Positions 1-6,714 of a stretch of DNA of 64,000 bases are shown here, in pieces. How positions within the stretch are numbered: the first letter of the stretch is position 1; each line of letters opens with the position of its first letter. Made by a program: the position numbers and the translations under genes. The notes under the pieces are model-generated. The model did no database searches. It worked only from the letters and a program-made list of their open reading frames with translations, and was not told the origin of the DNA. Origin of the DNA: Paenibacillus silviterrae (lineage in GTDB: Bacteria; Bacillota; Bacilli; Paenibacillales; NBRC-103111); the NCBI RefSeq assembly GCF_030167925.1, contig NZ_JASKUT010000001.1:1-64000 (forward strand), in the 5' to 3' direction.

Positions 1-270
1 GTGGCGATGGCCATCGGCGGTACGATCCTGTTCATCGGCGTCATCCTGATGATCGTCAACATCGTGCTCTTGTTCCGAGCGCCTGTGGGTGAAGAGGAAT
101 TCCCAATTGCAGAGGTTAGCGACACGGCGGAAAAGACGCCTGCGATCTTCGAGCGCTGGGGACTGTGGGTCGGCGTGCTGGTCGTACTGATTCTCGTAGC
201 CTATACAGTGCCGGTCACCGACTTGATTACGAACCCTGGTGTCGGCTCCAAGGGATTTGTCACTTGGTAA
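1..270 (+). CDS. C-terminal end of a haem-copper cytochrome oxidase subunit I (partial)
   Basis: The reading frame is open from the first base and ends with TAA at 268-270, so only the last 89 residues are present. They form two hydrophobic segments (about residues 4-25 and 52-72) joined by an acidic loop containing EEEFPIAEV and ERWGLW. This pattern fits the carboxy-terminal helices of b(o/a)3-type cytochrome c oxidase subunit I, an integral membrane subunit that reduces oxygen and pumps protons. The catalytic histidines lie upstream of the window and cannot be checked. A rho-independent terminator follows directly, so this is the last gene of its operon. Assignment rests on recall of the family tail only. 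Confidence 0.6.
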   Translation: MAMAIGGTILFIGVILMIVNIVLLFRAPVGEEEFPIAEVSDTAEKTPAIFERWGLWVGVLVVLILVAYTVPVTDLITNPGVGSKGFVTW

Positions 271-279
271 AATAATAGT

Positions 280-320
280 AGCCCCTGCGCAGCTTAAATG
301 GCTGTGGCGGGGGCTTTTTT
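280..320 (+). terminator. Rho-independent terminator after the oxidase gene
   Basis: AGCCCCTGCGCAGC pairs imperfectly with GCTGTGGCGGGGGCT across a 7-base loop and is followed by a run of T. It starts ten bases after the oxidase stop codon. Confidence 0.85.
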
Positions 321-338
321 GCGCTGTATAGAAAGATC

Positions 339-367
339 TTGTCTCTCTTTGAAATCTGGTATATGAT
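339..367 (+). promoter_or_regulatory. Sigma-A type promoter for the GNAT gene
   Basis: TTGTCT (339-344) and TATGAT (362-367) are separated by exactly 17 bases, 36 bases upstream of the start codon at 403. Confidence 0.6.
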
Positions 368-402
368 ACCATTTAAAACTCTTTACTACGGGGGCGTTAA
401 GG

Positions 403-816
403 ATGGAGATCCGGTTTGATGCGTATGTCATCAGCGACGAGAAAGCAAAGCTGAAGGTAGAAACGATTCTGGGCTTCTTGGCGAGGAGCTATTGGGCGGA
501 TAAGCGGGTAGAGGCAGCGATCCGGCGCTCCATCGAGACATCGCATTGCTACGGCGTGTATGAGGGGGAGAAGCAGATTGGCTTCGCCCGGGTAGTGACG
601 GATTATGCTACGATGTATTATTTATGCGACGTCTATGTGGATGAAGCTTACCGCGGACAGGGGATCGGAAAGCGGCTCGTCGATGCTATAGTCAACTCGG
701 AAGAATTGAAAGGCTTGTCCGGGCTGTTAGGAACACGGGATGCGCACGGACTGTATGAGCAGTACGGCTTCGCACGGGAGCCGGAGAAAATGATGCGCAA
801 GAGGCCGGTCGGTTAA
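403..816 (+). CDS. GNAT-family N-acetyltransferase
   Basis: This 137-residue protein has the compact GNAT fold. GNAT enzymes transfer an acetyl group from acetyl-CoA to an amine. The acetyl-CoA pyrophosphate-binding motif is visible as DVYVDEAYRGQGIGKRLV (about residues 76-93), preceded by the beta strand YEGEKQIGFARVV. A late tyrosine (EQYGF, near residue 121) could be the general acid. The substrate cannot be read from the sequence. The ATG at 403 follows a weak GGGGG ribosome site. The gene has its own promoter, and its stop overlaps the stop region of the opposite-strand cupin gene by four bases. Confidence 0.85.
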   Translation: MEIRFDAYVISDEKAKLKVETILGFLARSYWADKRVEAAIRRSIETSHCYGVYEGEKQIGFARVVTDYATMYYLCDVYVDEAYRGQGIGKRLVDAIVNSEELKGLSGLLGTRDAHGLYEQYGFAREPEKMMRKRPVG

Positions 817-1160
817 ACCGGCTCCGCTTCATAACGGTCGCCTCGCGTCTGCGGGTGGGAGATCACAAGAAATTCCGCTTCGGTATCCGAGGCGTTTTTC
901 ATTTGGTGCGGGACGCCGGGCGGCACCTCGACGCCTTCCTGCGGGCCGAGGATGATGGCGCAGCCATTCAGCTCCAGCTCAGCCGTACCTGAGAGCACGA
1001 AGAAAAATTGGCGGGACTGCTTGTGGTAATGCCGCACCTCGGCGGTGCCGGCGGGCATGCGCTCGTGAATGACGCTCAGCTCCGGCTGCTTCACTAGATG
1101 CCAGCCGTCACATGCGGCTCCCCAAATATAATGCTCGGCGTTTTGTTTGCTTATTTTCAT
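813..1160 (-). CDS. Small cupin-domain protein
   Basis: This 115-residue single-domain cupin is probably a cytosolic beta-barrel that binds a metal. The two cupin motifs are visible: motif 1 around residues 40-63 with HYHKQSRQFFFVLSG, giving two histidines and a glutamine/glutamate-like position, and motif 2 around residues 76-90 with EVPPGVPHQM supplying the third histidine. Many such proteins are isomerases, dioxygenases or sugar-binding regulators, and nothing here picks one. It is convergent with the GNAT gene (4-base overlap) and lies 22 bases downstream of the EcsC-family gene on the same strand, so the two are probably cotranscribed. Confidence 0.8.
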   Translation of the reverse strand: MKISKQNAEHYIWGAACDGWHLVKQPELSVIHERMPAGTAEVRHYHKQSRQFFFVLSGTAELELNGCAIILGPQEGVEVPPGVPHQMKNASDTEAEFLVISHPQTRGDRYEAEPV

Positions 1161-1182
1161 ATGGGATGTTCAACTCCTCCAT

Positions 1183-1971
1183 TTATTTGAGCCAGCCGGG
1201 GCCACGGGGCCCGGGTTCCCGGCTTGAGGCTTGCTGAAGCCAGCGAAGCCGGAAGCAGTTCATCCCTGTCTGACCCAGCTCATCGAGCAGGCCGTAGTTC
1301 GCCCAAGCGCCGACAACCGCTCCGATGCCGGGGACAAGCTGCAGCATTTTGCGAAAATCGATGGTGTCCCGGTATTCCTGCTGCAGCTGGCGCCAGTCGA
1401 TGTGGTGCACGTAGGAATCGGCTGAAGGAAGGGAGGCGGAGGTCTCCGGCCAGTCATGAATATGGCGAAGCATCTCGGCCTTCTTGCTCTGACTGGAGAA
1501 GGCGACCTGGAACACGTTCAGCAAATACAACCGCTCCCGGTAATCCCGGGTGGAATGCCCGTACACATGAGACAGCTCGAACAGCAGCTTCATCTTGATG
1601 CCGATCAGGATCGGAAAATCGGCAAGCCCGAGCAAAATGCCGCCCGCTCCGGTTCCCGCTCCTTCCGCGGCGGCGATTTTCTTGTAGAGCGAGATGAGCT
1701 CCTCTGCGCGTTTGTCCCGGATCGCCAGGCTCCCTTCCCGGAGGGGCTCGCTCTTCGGAATGTAATCCATGCTGAACAATGAGGTTTGCACAATGCCCTT
1801 CACCGCGCCTGTAATCGTCTCGTGAACCTTCTCCGGAATGACCTTGTTAATCCGCGTTGAGACCGCCTTGGACGTAATCTCCAGAAATCCCGGAGGACGA
1901 AGAAGCTCGTGCTCCCAGAGGCTTAGCTGCTTGAGGATCTGCTGCTCATAAACCGTTAAACGATCATCCAT
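1183..1971 (-). CDS. EcsC family protein
   Basis: This 262-residue protein matches the EcsC family, a group of proteins of unclear biochemical role named after the third gene of the B. subtilis ecs ABC-transporter operon. Typical features are the early WEHELLRPPGFLE segment, the glycine-rich hydrophobic stretch GAGTGAGGILLGLADFPILIG (near residues 105-125) and a second one, LVPGIGAVVGAWANYGLLD, near residues 213-232. Both hydrophobic stretches probably contact the membrane. The ATG at 1971 has AAGGGGTGG four bases upstream. It is the first gene of a probable two-gene leftward unit with the cupin gene. Confidence 0.8.
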   Translation of the reverse strand: MDDRLTVYEQQILKQLSLWEHELLRPPGFLEITSKAVSTRINKVIPEKVHETITGAVKGIVQTSLFSMDYIPKSEPLREGSLAIRDKRAEELISLYKKIAAAEGAGTGAGGILLGLADFPILIGIKMKLLFELSHVYGHSTRDYRERLYLLNVFQVAFSSQSKKAEMLRHIHDWPETSASLPSADSYVHHIDWRQLQQEYRDTIDFRKMLQLVPGIGAVVGAWANYGLLDELGQTGMNCFRLRWLQQASSREPGPRGPGWLK

Positions 1972-2063
1972 ACCGCCACCCCTTATCTACCTGTAAAAAG
2001 ATTATATCGCGGCATACGAAGAGGAGCAACATTGGTTTCAGAAGGCAAGGGGCGGCGGGACGG

Positions 2064-2942
2064 TTACAGCTTCAGTACATGCTCGGCATAATAGCGTCCC
2101 CAGTGCGGACGTGTTCCGTCAATATCCGTGAAGCCGTATTCGTCCGAAAGCTCCCAGGTGCTTAGAGCGCGTCCGCTTTTGGCGGAGACGTCAGGGGCTG
2201 CCGCGAAGGCTGCCACGGCTCTGCCGATGTAGTAAGGCGTTTCGGAGGCGATAAAATGAGGATCCTTCTTCGCCCCATCCCGCCAGTTGGCCTCTGAGAC
2301 GCCGAAAAGCTCAAGCATCGCCTCCGACCGTAAAAAGCCGGGGGTCAAGGCGACGGCGGTCACCCGGTGCGGCTTCAGATCGGCCGCCATCGCTTCCGCT
2401 AAGTGAATGGCGGAAATTTTGGCAAGGCTGTAATACAGATTGCCGCGGTAGCTGTAGCTGTCCCCATCGGTAATCTCAATGATCAGTCCCCGCTTGCGGG
2501 CTACCATGAGCGGCGTGCCGTAATAGCTGGTCATCATATGGGAGTGCACGGCTTGGCGCTGGATTTGGAGCCCGTTCGCCAAAGAGTGCTCCCAGAAGGG
2601 CTGGTCCCAAGCCGTTAAAGGATCGCCGCCCCACAGATCATTGACCAGAATATCAAGCTGACCGTTCTGTTCCTTCGTCACTTGCTCGAACAGGGCCTTG
2701 ACGTCCTTCTCCACCGTATGGTCGGTGCGCACGGCGATCCCGCGGCCGCCGCGGCTCGTCACGAGCTCCGCCGTTTCCTCGATCGTTTCGGGGCGCTGCA
2801 TCGGCGAGGTGCTGCTGCGGGTGGTGCGGCCGGTAACATACACGGTTGCTCCCGCCTCGCCCAAGGTAACGGCAATGGCCCTGCCGGCTCCGCGTGTCGC
2901 TCCGGCAACTACGGCTACTTTGCCTTGCAATGGCTGTTTCAT
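2064..2942 (-). CDS. SDR family oxidoreductase
   Basis: This 292-residue short-chain dehydrogenase/reductase shows a Rossmann cofactor motif near residues 13-20 (GATRGAGRAI) followed by an arginine (TGRTTR) typical of NADP preference. A catalytic YxxxK is visible as YYSLAK near residue 171. The usual catalytic serine is replaced by an ITDGDSYSY region that still offers hydroxyls. The active-site loop NDLWGGDPLTAWDQPFW is distinctive of a subgroup of unknown substrate. AGGAGG sits eight bases before the ATG. The gene is divergent from a WYL regulator across a 134-base gap holding a palindromic operator, which suggests that regulator controls it. Confidence 0.85.
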   Translation of the reverse strand: MKQPLQGKVAVVAGATRGAGRAIAVTLGEAGATVYVTGRTTRSSTSPMQRPETIEETAELVTSRGGRGIAVRTDHTVEKDVKALFEQVTKEQNGQLDILVNDLWGGDPLTAWDQPFWEHSLANGLQIQRQAVHSHMMTSYYGTPLMVARKRGLIIEITDGDSYSYRGNLYYSLAKISAIHLAEAMAADLKPHRVTAVALTPGFLRSEAMLELFGVSEANWRDGAKKDPHFIASETPYYIGRAVAAFAAAPDVSAKSGRALSTWELSDEYGFTDIDGTRPHWGRYYAEHVLKL

Positions 2943-2975
2943 AAAAAAAACCTCCTGATGATGGAATGAAATCGA

Positions 2976-3021
2976 TTGACTACAAACTCAGTTTATCCAA
3001 TAATAATGACAACGATTGTCA
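2976..3021 (+). promoter_or_regulatory. Promoter and palindromic operator between the SDR and WYL-regulator genes
   Basis: TTGACT (2976-2981) and AATAAT (2999-3004) are 17 bases apart, a good sigma-A promoter reading toward the regulator. Immediately after it lies the perfect inverted repeat TGACAA-CGA-TTGTCA (3007-3021). A regulator bound there would block the rightward promoter and could also act on the leftward SDR gene. The repeat also resembles a Fur-family 7-1-7 box (11 of 14 consensus positions by my comparison), so an iron or metal regulator is an alternative owner. Confidence 0.6.
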
Positions 3022-3076
3022 TATTAGACGGGTATAGTGGCATGGAAGAGTTCCATTTGGAGGGAGGTAGAGGCTC

Positions 3077-4081
3077 ATGCGGGCGGATCGTTTACTATCC
3101 ATTCTGATGCTCCTGCAAGTACATCGTCGCATGACCACGCGTCAGCTCGCAGAGCGGCTGGAGGTTTCCGAGCGAACGGTGCACCGCGACATGGAGGCAC
3201 TCGCCTCAGCGGGAATCCCGCTCTACGCCGAACGGGGAAACGGCGGCGGCTGGCGGCTGCCAGAGGGTTATCGCACGAACCTGACCGGCCTTACCCGCAC
3301 AGAGATCCGGAGCTTGTTCGTGCCCGGCGCTTCCGCCGCGCGTCTTACGGAGCTCGGCTTAGGGGAAGCGGCCGAATCGGCACAGCGCAAGCTGTTCGCG
3401 GCGCTTCCCGCAGGCTCTTTGCCGGACGCGGAATTCACGAGGCAGCGAATCTACGTCGACGGGGCCGGCTGGTACGACGCAGCGGAAACCGTGCCGCTGC
3501 TCCCGCTGCTGCAGGAGGCGGTGTGGCAGGAGAAACGGCTGCGCATCGATTACCGCCGCCGGGATGAGGAGCATGAGCGCGCAGAGCGGGTTGTCGATCC
3601 TTTAGGTTTGGTGGCGAAGGGAACCGCCTGGTACTTGGTTGCCGCCGGGGCCGAAGGCGAGCTCCGCTCCTTCCGGGTATCCAGGATAGCTGCGGCAGAG
3701 GTGCTGGAGGAAACGTTCCACCGGCCGGCGGGCTTCGATCTGGAGCAATACTGGAAACGGTGGATCGCGGAATTCAAGGAGAAGCTGCCAAGCTACAAGG
3801 CGGTGCTTTTCGTAAACAAGGCTGTCCTTCGAAGGCTGCGCTACGCAAGGTATGTCACGGTTCTGGAAGTGTCGGACAAGACCGATCCGGAGGGACGTAT
3901 TCGTGTTGTCGCCGATCTGGAGACGAAGGAGTATGCGTTGGAATTGCTGCTGGGATTTGGCGCATCGGTCCGGGTCGCGGCTCCGGAGGAGCTTAAGGCT
4001 TCCATAACGGAGGCCGTTCGGGAGCTGGCCGAGCTGTATGGCACGACTGGAGATAAAGGAGGAGAGAACAAGGATGTGTGA
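3077..4081 (+). CDS. YafY-type HTH/WYL-domain transcriptional regulator
   Basis: This 334-residue DNA-binding regulator has an N-terminal winged helix (about residues 1-60: TTRQLAERLEVSERTVHRDM is the helix-turn-helix) and a WYL ligand-binding domain (about residues 140-225, with GTAWYLVAAG carrying the WYL triad). A WCX-like C-terminal part follows (residues 230-325). Such proteins usually sense a small molecule or nucleic acid and repress or activate a neighbouring gene. The divergent SDR gene is the obvious target. AGGGAGG precedes the ATG. The 3' end overlaps the tag gene by eight bases. Confidence 0.87.
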   Translation: MRADRLLSILMLLQVHRRMTTRQLAERLEVSERTVHRDMEALASAGIPLYAERGNGGGWRLPEGYRTNLTGLTRTEIRSLFVPGASAARLTELGLGEAAESAQRKLFAALPAGSLPDAEFTRQRIYVDGAGWYDAAETVPLLPLLQEAVWQEKRLRIDYRRRDEEHERAERVVDPLGLVAKGTAWYLVAAGAEGELRSFRVSRIAAAEVLEETFHRPAGFDLEQYWKRWIAEFKEKLPSYKAVLFVNKAVLRRLRYARYVTVLEVSDKTDPEGRIRVVADLETKEYALELLLGFGASVRVAAPEELKASITEAVRELAELYGTTGDKGGENKDV

Positions 4082-4667
4082 GACGGACGGAAAACAGCGG
4101 TGCGGGTGGCTGAACGGGGATCCGCTATATATCGCTTATCATGACGAGGAGTGGGGACGCCCGGTGCATGACGATCGCCTGCTGTTTGAAATGCTGACGC
4201 TGGAAGGGGCGCAGGCGGGGCTGAGCTGGTTTACGGTGCTGAAGAAGCGGGAGCATTATCGCAAGGTGTTCGATAACTTTGATCCGGCAACAGTGGCCGG
4301 CTACGGCGAGGCGAAGCTGGAAGCGCTGCTTGAGGATCCGGGCATTATCCGCAACAAGCTGAAGGTGCGGGGCACAGTGCAGAATGCGCAGGCCTTTCTT
4401 CGGGTGCAGCAGGAGTTCGGCAGCTTCGACCGCTACATCTGGCGGTTCGTCGGCGGGGAGCCGATTCAGAACCGATGGGCGTCGCTGCAGGAGGTTCCCG
4501 CTACGACCGCGCAATCCGATGCGATGAGCAAGGATTTGAAGAAACGGGGCTTCACCTTCGTCGGTTCAACGATCTGCTACGCTTTTATGCAGGCGACGGG
4601 AATGGTGAACGACCACACGGTGAGCTGTGAGTGGCATCCCGAGTTCACTGCTATGGGGAGCAAGTAA
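4074..4667 (+). CDS. tag: DNA-3-methyladenine glycosylase I
   Basis: This 197-residue enzyme excises 3-methyladenine from alkylated DNA as the first step of base-excision repair. Tag-family features run in order: RCGWLNGDPLYIAYHDEEWG at residues 8-27 (substrate-pocket Trp and Glu, with the Cys that is a zinc ligand), LFEMLTLEGAQAGLSW, the lesion-recognition helix, and the C-terminal zinc ligands around C178 and H182 (VSCEWHPEF) with an earlier HTV histidine. The ATG at 4074 is chosen over the upstream in-frame codon because AAAGGAGGAG lies 10 bases before it. It overlaps the WYL regulator gene and is translationally coupled to it. Confidence 0.93.
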   Translation: MCETDGKQRCGWLNGDPLYIAYHDEEWGRPVHDDRLLFEMLTLEGAQAGLSWFTVLKKREHYRKVFDNFDPATVAGYGEAKLEALLEDPGIIRNKLKVRGTVQNAQAFLRVQQEFGSFDRYIWRFVGGEPIQNRWASLQEVPATTAQSDAMSKDLKKRGFTFVGSTICYAFMQATGMVNDHTVSCEWHPEFTAMGSK

Positions 4668-4698
4668 CGGGGGTACATACAAGAATAGGGAGAGAATA

Positions 4699-5214
4699 AT
4701 GATGGAACAACGTTATGCAAGAGAATCGCGCTGCTACAAAACCGCCCGTATTTTTCCGACAGACGTCAATAATCACAATACGTTGTTCGGCGGCAAGCTG
4801 ATGGCGTACATCGACGATATTGCCTCGATCGCCGCCTCCAAGCATTGCCGATGCTCCGTTGTGACCGCGTCCACGGACTCGGTCGACTTCCTTGCACCGG
4901 TGAGAACGACGGACTCGGTTTGTCTGGAGGCATTCGTGACCTGGACCGGCAGAAGCTCCATGGAGGTGTTCGTGAAGGTGATCACCGAGGATTTGCGGAC
5001 CGGGGTAAGGGACATTGCCGCCACCTCCTTCTTGACCTTCGTCGCGTTGGATGAGAATAAAAAGCCGGTGACGGTGCCTCGCGTTGTACCGGAATCAGCG
5101 GAAGAGATCCGGCTGCATGAGACGGCCGTAGGCCGCGCTGACATGCGCAGACAACGGAGGGAAGAAAGCAAGAAATTTGCGGATGTACTGACCACGACGT
5201 TTCCGTGGGAATAA
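4699..5214 (+). CDS. Acyl-CoA thioesterase of the hotdog fold
   Basis: This 171-residue single hotdog-domain protein probably hydrolyses acyl-CoA in the cytosol. The HHDMD-like region NNHNTLFGGKLMAYIDDIAS (residues 20-39) contains the catalytic Asn/Asp and the hydrophobic helix, and the strand ASTDSVDFLAPVRTTDSV follows, as in YkhA/YciA thioesterases. The tail (ESKKFADVLTTTFPWE) is charged. Two adjacent ATG codons (4699 and 4702) follow GGGAGAG and cannot be separated by inspection. It lies 31 bases after tag in the same direction and may belong to the same transcript. Confidence 0.85.
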   Translation: MMEQRYARESRCYKTARIFPTDVNNHNTLFGGKLMAYIDDIASIAASKHCRCSVVTASTDSVDFLAPVRTTDSVCLEAFVTWTGRSSMEVFVKVITEDLRTGVRDIAATSFLTFVALDENKKPVTVPRVVPESAEEIRLHETAVGRADMRRQRREESKKFADVLTTTFPWE

Positions 5215-5314
5215 ATTCATGACAGCGGTCCATGGAGGCAATCTCTATGGGCCGTATTTTATTGCCTTTGTCATCGATTTGCGGAATTTGGATTGTTGCT
5301 GCCAAATCATACAA

Positions 5315-5342
5315 ACTAAATGGATGGGTTGTACATATACTA
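5315..5342 (+). promoter_or_regulatory. Sigma-K type promoter for the mini-kinase gene
   Basis: AC (5315-5316) and CATATACTA (5334-5342) are separated by exactly 17 bases. This matches the B. subtilis sigma-K pattern of a -35 AC core and a CATAnnnTA -10. The ribosome site AGAAGGAGGGGG begins about 15 bases downstream. The same geometry recurs at 11613, 27634, 43727 and 50954. Confidence 0.75.
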
Positions 5343-5372
5343 GAATCAAGACTAGTAGAAGGAGGGGGTACC

Positions 5373-5897
5373 ATGGCAAGCAAGTATTTGGACGGCAGCA
5401 CAAAATCGGCTATCCGCAAATGGATCAAACGGGTAAAAAGAAAAGATTATAAAAAAGGGAGAACAGCAGGGCTGCGTGCGGAGAAGAAACTGAAGCTGTC
5501 CTACAAGGTTCTTGGTATAGGAAATTATCGGATTGTTTATGAAATGGACGACGGCTATGTGCTCAAGGTGGCAACGTGCAAGCAGGGAATCGTAAGTAAC
5601 CAAATCGAAAAGCATATATATAAAAACTCCCCTCAATCCGTCCGGTATCATCTGGTTAAGGTTAAGAAGGGAGGAAAGGGCTGGATCATTGTGGAAAAAG
5701 CGGAAAAGCTCCCAAGGGAGACACGATATATCAGTAAAGTTGCAGAGCTTAAACAGAAGTTTGAGGACGTAGGTATTATCGCGGATGATATTTATGAAGG
5801 GAGACCGAATTGGGGGAATCTCGGTATCAAAGCTAAAGAAATCGTGGTGGTCGATTACGGCAAATTTAAATTTCATCGCGAAAAGGATGCCCAATAA
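5373..5897 (+). CDS. Minimal protein-kinase-fold protein, probable spore-layer gene
   Basis: This 174-residue basic protein looks like a very short kinase fold. GIGNYRIVYEMDDGYVLKVA (residues 48-67) resembles a glycine loop followed by the ATP-binding lysine (K65). A helix-C glutamate is at about residue 79 and VEKAEKLP looks like a hinge (107-114). PNWGNLG (145-151) resembles the catalytic loop, with asparagine but no obvious catalytic aspartate, and VVVDYG (158-163) replaces DFG. Activity is uncertain. The ATG at 5373 follows GGAGGGGG. A sigma-K type promoter directly upstream suggests late mother-cell expression, as with B. subtilis coat kinases such as CotH and CotI, although sequence similarity to those is not evident. 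Confidence 0.6.
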   Translation: MASKYLDGSTKSAIRKWIKRVKRKDYKKGRTAGLRAEKKLKLSYKVLGIGNYRIVYEMDDGYVLKVATCKQGIVSNQIEKHIYKNSPQSVRYHLVKVKKGGKGWIIVEKAEKLPRETRYISKVAELKQKFEDVGIIADDIYEGRPNWGNLGIKAKEIVVVDYGKFKFHREKDAQ

Positions 5898-5917
5898 ACG
5901 GCGACATCCTTGTGTGA

Positions 5918-5948
5918 GAGGGTCCTCGAAGGCTGGAGGGCTTTTTTT
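5918..5948 (+). terminator. Possible weak terminator after the mini-kinase gene
   Basis: GTCCTC and GGAGGGC can form a short imperfect stem followed by seven T residues. The stem is weak. Confidence 0.4.
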
Positions 5949-6046
5949 GTGCCGAAAATGAGTGCAGTGGAGAGCCGCTCATAGTACCCTGCCTTCCCAG
6001 GTTGAATACGATACATAAAAGGCTCAAACGGAAGGAGATGCTCGGG

Positions 6047-6664
6047 GTGCTAGACAGAGAGCTGTTTGAATCGAGGTGGACCTTAACGGGAGAAGCTCAA
6101 AGGAAGGCGTTATTGGACCAGCTCGGTTTGACTGGAGCAAAGATCATTCTGTATAGGGGGATGGACCCCTCAGAGGAGAAGCTAAGCCTTTTATACGAGT
6201 CGATGCTGGAAGTGGTCTCACTCGAGCCTAAGGCTCGGCTGCTTATCATTAACGGAGAGCCATCGGTGATAAAGCACATCCGGAAATTGAGGGAAGCCTT
6301 GGCCGAAGAGCTTTACGGCTATGTTTGGCATATTCCCGGCATTCCCTCGGTCGAGTCCACCGGCTGGTACCTGCTTGCCGATGTCATTGTGCTGCTGTCA
6401 ATGGATGAGGAGAGTATCCGGGCTGCCCGGAATTACGGTGTTCCCGTTGTCGCGCCACGCCTCGACGCCATGGATGAATGGATCCTGAACGGGAGGACGG
6501 GTTGGCTGATTTCGCCGGAGCTGCTGGAACGTAATTTGGCTCCGACCTTGCTGGAAGTGCTTCAGGATCAAACCGTCGCCCGAAGGATGGGGGAGCTGAG
6601 CAGGAGTTACGGTCAGATAAAGTCGTCTATTAAGCCCAAATTGACCGGGAAAAGTAGCCCATAG
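6047..6664 (+). CDS. Half-length GT4-like glycosyltransferase (nucleotide-sugar domain only)
   Basis: The 205-residue product matches only the C-terminal, sugar-nucleotide-binding half of a GT-B glycosyltransferase: ILYRGMDPSEEKLSLL, ARLLIINGEP, ADVIVLLSMDEESIRAARNYGVPVVAP and a final AMDEWILNGRTGWLIS segment. The N-terminal acceptor domain is missing, and the usual GxxPxE glutamate is present only as a weak DEES motif. It may work with a partner protein or be a degenerate relic. The GTG at 6047 is chosen because GAAGGAG lies nine bases upstream; an ATG at 6038 abuts that site and a TTG at 6002 has none. It ends 50 bases before the first WIAG-tail gene, so it may share a transcript with it. 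Confidence 0.6.
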   Translation: MLDRELFESRWTLTGEAQRKALLDQLGLTGAKIILYRGMDPSEEKLSLLYESMLEVVSLEPKARLLIINGEPSVIKHIRKLREALAEELYGYVWHIPGIPSVESTGWYLLADVIVLLSMDEESIRAARNYGVPVVAPRLDAMDEWILNGRTGWLISPELLERNLAPTLLEVLQDQTVARRMGELSRSYGQIKSSIKPKLTGKSSP

Positions 6665-6675
6665 GCAAGTCATTG

Positions 6676-6684
6676 CATATGTTG
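6676..6684 (+). promoter_or_regulatory. Sigma-K-like -10 element before the first WIAG-tail gene
   Basis: CATATGTTG matches CATAnnnTA except at the last base. The segment from TGCATATGTT to the ribosome site resembles the leader of the second WIAG-tail gene, but the AC core expected 17 bases upstream is absent. Weak on its own. Confidence 0.35.
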
Positions 6685-6714
6685 CAAATGACTAGTATTT
6701 GGAAGGAGTCGTCT

